Below are positions 5,923 through 5,948 of a stretch of DNA of 5,948 bases, in pieces. The position numbers were made by a program, and so were the translations under genes. The stretch comes from an uncultured Lachnospiraceae bacterium. GTDB taxonomy: Bacteria; Bacillota; Clostridia; Lachnospirales; Lachnospiraceae. Numbering within the stretch: the first letter of the stretch is position 1; each line of letters starts with the position of its first letter. The stretch covers positions 1 through 5,948 of the forward strand of contig CAKRHL010000138.1 in the NCBI GenBank assembly GCA_934338765.1, given 5' to 3'. The notes beneath the pieces were generated by a model that had not been told where the DNA came from, did no database searches, and saw only the letters and a list, made by a program, of their open reading frames with translations.

Positions 5923-5948
5923 CTTGATTTCTCTGAAATGAGAGTGTA

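Overview
The window looks like a chromosomal piece of an anaerobic gut Firmicute, most likely a Lachnospiraceae member (Roseburia / Butyrivibrio / Blautia type). This is inferred from moderate-GC genes separated by AT-rich spacers, strong GGAGG-type ribosome binding sites, sigma-A-like promoters, and a family 3 glycoside hydrolase whose domains are in the swapped order known from Ruminococcus and Butyrivibrio beta-glucosidases. No tRNA, rRNA, CRISPR array or insertion sequence is visible.

Layout. Positions 1-474 contain no convincing gene. They hold a strong leftward promoter (25-53, minus strand) serving a gene outside the window, and an inverted-repeat cluster at 315-357. Positions 475-1166 (plus strand) are a broken, shortened gene of the DUF2397/TIGR02677 family, the JetA subunit of type II Wadjet anti-plasmid systems. 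It has a frameshift in a T run at 566-572 and is about half the normal length, with no JetB, JetC or JetD beside it. Positions 1152-3911 (minus strand) encode an intact 919-residue family 3 glycoside hydrolase with inverted domain order. It converges on the jetA remnant and overlaps its end by 15 bases. Positions 3912-4235 are a divergent regulatory region with a good promoter for each flanking gene; the glycosidase leader has tandem 12-base repeats and a perfect 12-base-pair hairpin. Positions 4236-5831 (plus strand) encode a 531-residue NhaP2-type cation/proton antiporter with two tandem RCK_C (TrkA_C) regulatory domains. A clear intrinsic terminator follows at 5885-5922.

The genes do not form one pathway. 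The glycosidase is probably a cytoplasmic enzyme that splits imported oligosaccharides, the antiporter probably handles K+ or Na+ homeostasis, and the DUF2397 piece is probably the decaying relic of a lost defence island. I did not find a complete undescribed system. The points most worth following are the Wadjet relic with its homopolymer frameshift, the repeat/hairpin leader of the glycosidase gene, and the duplicated ligand-binding domain of the antiporter.
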